Part shown: positions 59,643 to 64,000 of the stretch, piece after piece | Numbering within the stretch: the stretch's first letter is position 1 | Layout: each line of letters opens with the position of its first letter | Assembly: GCF_025965855.1 (NCBI RefSeq) | Contig: NZ_JAOPWB010000192.1 | Location: forward strand, 1-64,000 | Origin: Mycobacterium sp. | Lineage (GTDB): Bacteria; Actinomycetota; Actinomycetes; Mycobacteriales; Mycobacteriaceae | Direction: 5' to 3' | Length of the DNA: 64,000 bases | Program-made: the position numbers and the translations under genes | Notes under the pieces: model-generated | Databases searched by the model: none | Told to the model about the DNA's origin: nothing | The model's input: only the letters and a program-made list of their open reading frames with translations

Positions 59643-60245
59643 GTGGAATCTCGTAGCCGGCGCACGCATCAGGCGCTGCAACAGGCGGCAATGAAGCGCT
59701 TCGTCGCCGACGGCGTGCACCAAACCAGCGTTTCCGATATCGCCGCCGATGTCGGGGTCACAGAGCGAACCTTCTATCGGCACTTCCCGTCTAAGCACGC
59801 GGTGATCTTTGCCGACTACGACATTGGCTTCGAGTGGTTCGCCCGCGCGCTGGCGTTGCGCCCGCACGGGGAGCCCATCACCGCGTCGGTGCGAAAAGCC
59901 GTGGACGCCTTCCCCTTTGATTTCGCGATGGTCCGCGAAGCGGCCACCATCCGGTCGCGCGACCTCGACCAGGACATCATCACCAGCCACATTCGACGGA
60001 TGCGCGATCAGGTCGCCGACGAGATCGGCCGCTTCATCCATGAGCGTTCCAGACCCACCGCCGACGGAGCGATGATCGCCGACATCGCGGCGCACAGCCT
60101 GGCGACCGCGGTGTTCGTCTCGCTGGAAGCGTGGATGAGCAAAGGCGGGGACGACATCGACGAACTGAGCCGCCTCACCGATATTGCGTTGAGCGCACTG
60201 GAAGACGGCCTGACGCATACCTTGCGGGACGTGGGACTGGACTAG
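59643..60245 (+). CDS. TetR/AcrR family regulator
   Basis: RRTHQALQQAAMKRFVADGVHQTSVSDIAADVGVTERTFYRHFPSKHAV. Confidence 0.93.
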   Translation: MESRSRRTHQALQQAAMKRFVADGVHQTSVSDIAADVGVTERTFYRHFPSKHAVIFADYDIGFEWFARALALRPHGEPITASVRKAVDAFPFDFAMVREAATIRSRDLDQDIITSHIRRMRDQVADEIGRFIHERSRPTADGAMIADIAAHSLATAVFVSLEAWMSKGGDDIDELSRLTDIALSALEDGLTHTLRDVGLD

Positions 60246-60255
60246 TAACGCCAAG

Positions 60256-60317
60256 CGCCGAGCGTGCACTCGCTGCGAAATTCCGCCCGGTTTTTCGCAC
60301 TGAGTGCACGATCGGCG
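60256..60317. repeat. Intergenic palindrome upstream of nrdF
   Basis: 16-bp arms with one mismatch (CGCCGAGCGTGCACTC / GAGTGCACGATCGGCG) enclosing TGCGAAA/TTTCGCA. Confidence 0.7.
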
Positions 60318-60340
60318 AAACGGAAAACCGCGACACGCAA

Positions 60341-60388
60341 ACACAACTGCTTGTGCTGCGCCGCCTTGTCGGACCCCAGGGGTAGTGT
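60341..60388 (+). promoter_or_regulatory. Paired NrdR-like boxes upstream of nrdF
   Basis: ACACAACTGCTTGTGC (60341-60356) and ACCCCAGGGGTAGTGT (60373-60388), 32-bp register. Confidence 0.65.
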
Positions 60389-60425
60389 TTGTGGCCTAGA
60401 TAACTGCAAGCAAACCAGCAGGTGA

Positions 60426-61412
<987 letters not shown>

Positions 61413-61486
61413 TCGGATCGTGAACGCCGCATGAATTGTCGGGGCGCTGCAACCCCGCGCAAGCGCCGCGCCGTGAGACTTATGAC

Positions 61487-61888
61487 GTGACTTCAACCCA
61501 CGCTAACCACAAGCACGCCAAGTTTCTCCGGTCAGTGATCCGTTGGCTGGACGTCGGGTACCCCCAGGGCGTCCCGGGGCCGGACCAGGTGGCGTTGTTC
61601 GCCCTGCTCAAGAGCACGCCGCTGACCCAGGATCAGCTTGAAGAGGTGGTGCACAAGATCACCAAGGGGTCTGACGGCGAAAACCCGATCAACCGCGAAG
61701 AGATCGCCGAGTTCATCTCCGAGACGACCCACAAGGACCCCGGGCGCGAGGACATCATTCGGGTGGCCGCGAGGCTGGCCGCCGCTGGTTGGCCGTTGGC
61801 CGGCATCGATGTCAGCGAGGTTATTCCCGGTGATGAGGACGGGGAAGCAGCCGAAGAGATTGCGGCACGCGATTCGTCACAAGCTTGA
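61487..61888 (+). CDS. DUF3349 protein (Rv3046c-like)
   Basis: [44 protein letters not shown]. Confidence 0.85.
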   Translation: MTSTHANHKHAKFLRSVIRWLDVGYPQGVPGPDQVALFALLKSTPLTQDQLEEVVHKITKGSDGENPINREEIAEFISETTHKDPGREDIIRVAARLAAAGWPLAGIDVSEVIPGDEDGEAAEEIAARDSSQA

Positions 61889-62917
61889 GATATCAATCAC
61901 GAAGCGGTAGCGCACGTCGCTGGCGAGCACGCGCTCGTAGGCCTCATTGATGTAGTCGGGCTCGATGAGCTCGATCTCGGGCGTGACATCGTGCTCGGCG
62001 CAGAAGGCCAGCATCTCCTGCGTCTCGGCGATCCCGCCTATATTCGACCCGGACAGGCTGCGCCGCGCCAGGGCCAGCGGGAACGCCGGCACCTCCATGG
62101 GGTGCTCCGGGATGCCCAGCTCGACCAGCGTCCCGTCGACGTCCAGCAGGTTGAGGTAGTCGCCGAGGTTCAGGTTGGCCGACACGGTGTTGAGGATCAG
62201 GTCGAAGCTGCCGCGCAACTTGACGAAGGTGTCGGGATCGGCCGTCGCGTAATAGTGGCTCGCGCCCAGGCGCAGTCCGTCTTCCATCTTCTTCAGCGAC
62301 TGCGACAGCACCGTCACCTCGGCGCCCATCGCCGCGCCCAGCTTGACGCCCATGTGGCCCAGCCCGCCCAGGCCTATGATCGCCAGGCGGATGTTCTCGC
62401 CGGCTTTCCAGTGCCGCAGCGGCGAGAACAGCGTGATGCCGGCGCACAGCAACGGCGCCGCCTTGTCCAGCGGCAACGAGTCGGGGATGCGCACGGCGAA
62501 GTTCTCGTCGACGACGACCGCCTGGCTGTAGCCGCCCTGTGTCGGCGTGCCGTCTTTGTCGATGGAGTTGTAGGTGAAGGTCGCGCCCGGCTTGCAGTAC
62601 TGCTCGAGCCCGGCCTTACAGCTGCTGCACTGGCCGCAGGAGTTCACCATGCAGCCCACGCCGACGTGGTCGCCCACCTTGTGCTTGGTGACGTCGGAGC
62701 CGACCGCGGTGACCACACCGGCGATCTCGTGGCCCGGGACCACGGGGTAATTCGGTTGACCCCATTCGCCTTTGACGGTGTGGATGTCCGAGTGGCAGAT
62801 CCCGGCGTACTTGATGTCGATGGCGACGTCGTGCGGGCCGGGGTCGCGACGGTCGATGGTGGTCTTGGTCAGCGGTTCAGTCGCCGAGGTGGCGGCGTAC
62901 GCCGAAACTGTGCTCAT
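61877..62917 (-). CDS. adhC: NADP-dependent zinc alcohol dehydrogenase AdhC
   Basis: [58 protein letters not shown]. Confidence 0.95.
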   Translation of the reverse strand: MSTVSAYAATSATEPLTKTTIDRRDPGPHDVAIDIKYAGICHSDIHTVKGEWGQPNYPVVPGHEIAGVVTAVGSDVTKHKVGDHVGVGCMVNSCGQCSSCKAGLEQYCKPGATFTYNSIDKDGTPTQGGYSQAVVVDENFAVRIPDSLPLDKAAPLLCAGITLFSPLRHWKAGENIRLAIIGLGGLGHMGVKLGAAMGAEVTVLSQSLKKMEDGLRLGASHYYATADPDTFVKLRGSFDLILNTVSANLNLGDYLNLLDVDGTLVELGIPEHPMEVPAFPLALARRSLSGSNIGGIAETQEMLAFCAEHDVTPEIELIEPDYINEAYERVLASDVRYRFVIDISSL

Positions 62918-63046
62918 GAATATCCCTCTTTGATTTCGATGCGTCATCAAGAAGTTTAGCTAAGGTAATGTTCTCGGGCCACTGGGCCGGGTGGCACACC
63001 CGAATGCCAGCTTATGACGATGCGTGCCCGGCGGCCGCGCGGGCGG

Positions 63047-64000
63047 CTAGTTGATCGCGGCGTTGACCAGGCGCAGGTCGTCGACGATGCCACGGGCGGC
63101 GATCAGGCCCTCGCCGGTTTGCCACACCTCGTCGTTGACGACGTAGACCCGGTTGTCGTGATTGGCGGACAGCTTGCGCCACGGGTCGCTGTCCAGGACG
63201 GCGGCGGCCCGATCCGCGGCGGCCGGCGTGGCGCACGACACGTAGACGACGTCGGCGTCGGCGGCTGAAAGATCCGGATTCTTCGCGAGGTCGGCGTCGG
63301 TGGCGCCGATCTCGATGTAGGCCTTGTCGGTGAACCGCTGGGCGGCCGGCCGGTCCACCCCGACCGCGCCGAGCACACTGGCGGGGAAGTTGTTGGCCCC
63401 GTACACCCGGATCGTGGTGGTGGTCAGCTGCACGATCGACGCCTGGAAGTGGGACGCGTCATGCGTCGCCCCGATCTGGGTGGCCCGCTGCGTGAAGCCG
63501 TTGATCAGCGCGTCGACGGCGGCGGCGCGCGCCGTGGCGGCGCCGACACCACGCAGGTTGTCCTGCCAGGCCGCGCCGGGCGCGGCCGTGAACACGGTCG
63601 GGGCGATCGCGGCGAGGCGCGGGTACAGCCTGGGGGTCAGGCCTTGCGACCCCAGGATCAGGTCGGGGTGGGCCGCGGCGATGCCGGCCAGGTCGGGGTT
63701 AGTGCGGGTGCCGACGCCGGGCAGGCCGTGCACCGCGTTGCCCAGATACGAGGGCTGGCTCGACGAGCCGTCCGGCAGCGCGGCGGCGACCACCCGCGAT
63801 TGCAGGCCAAGCGCGCACAGGGCGTCGAGCTGGTCACCGGAGAGCACCACGATGCGCCGTGCGTCGGCAGGGACCGCGACCGTGTCGGGGGTGACGCCCG
63901 CGGCGTTGCGGGCCTGTCGTGTCGGCGACCCCGGATCGGCCGCCGCGGCATCACGCGCGCACGACTCGTCGGGCTTGCGATCGTTGCCCAGCACCCCGGC
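63047..64000 (-). CDS. fecB: FecB-like siderophore/iron substrate-binding lipoprotein, 5' end cut by the window edge
   Basis: RRIVVLSGDQLDALCALGLQSRVVAAAL; periplasmic-binding fold; synteny with adhC; open to the window end. Confidence 0.85.
   Translation of the reverse strand, partial: AGVLGNDRKPDESCARDAAAADPGSPTRQARNAAGVTPDTVAVPADARRIVVLSGDQLDALCALGLQSRVVAAALPDGSSSQPSYLGNAVHGLPGVGTRTNPDLAGIAAAHPDLILGSQGLTPRLYPRLAAIAPTVFTAAPGAAWQDNLRGVGAATARAAAVDALINGFTQRATQIGATHDASHFQASIVQLTTTTIRVYGANNFPASVLGAVGVDRPAAQRFTDKAYIEIGATDADLAKNPDLSAADADVVYVSCATPAAADRAAAVLDSDPWRKLSANHDNRVYVVNDEVWQTGEGLIAARGIVDDLRLVNAAIN

Noticed and set aside
62953-62971. AAGTTTAGCTAAGGTAATG as an IdeR box upstream of adhC
   Set aside because: Contains TTAGCTAA but does not align with TWAGGTWAGSCTWACCTWA across the full 19 bp.

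Overview
The window is chromosomal DNA from a high-GC mycobacterium. Gene order from about 31 kb to the right edge (cstA - ligB - fadE22-like - tandem GntR - CYP136-like P450 - TetR - SDR - dinB-type polymerase - TetR - FMN reductase - nrdH/I/E - TetR - FAD monooxygenase - nrdF - DUF3349 - adhC - fecB) matches my recollection of the Rv3044-Rv3063 neighbourhood of M. tuberculosis. The left half is more accessory. It holds a dormancy-flavoured stretch (GarA-like FHA protein, HdeD/DUF308, Rv1733c-like membrane protein, Kup), a lipid or acid catabolic gene set with a YWTD beta-propeller, an orphan SigH-like ECF sigma, a PE-PPE hydrolase, an E. coli-type glycogen phosphorylase, PPK2 and an Hsp70-like protein. 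I found no rRNA, tRNA, CRISPR array, IS element or prophage. The strongest observations are: (1) a leucine leader peptide with rare tandem CTT codons and competing hairpins upstream of a stand-alone LeuA regulatory-domain gene; (2) NrdR-like box pairs at identical 32-bp spacing upstream of nrdHIE and nrdF; (3) several perfect or near-perfect palindromic operators beside TetR genes; (4) a one-base deletion that fuses a PPOX-type gene to an LLM F420 oxidoreductase; (5) a tandem FadR/GntR regulator with no ATG/GTG/TTG start; (6) an unannotated 38-aa microprotein translationally coupled by an ATGA overlap; (7) a family of long intergenic hairpins. All calls are by eye from sequence and translation. 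No database search was run.
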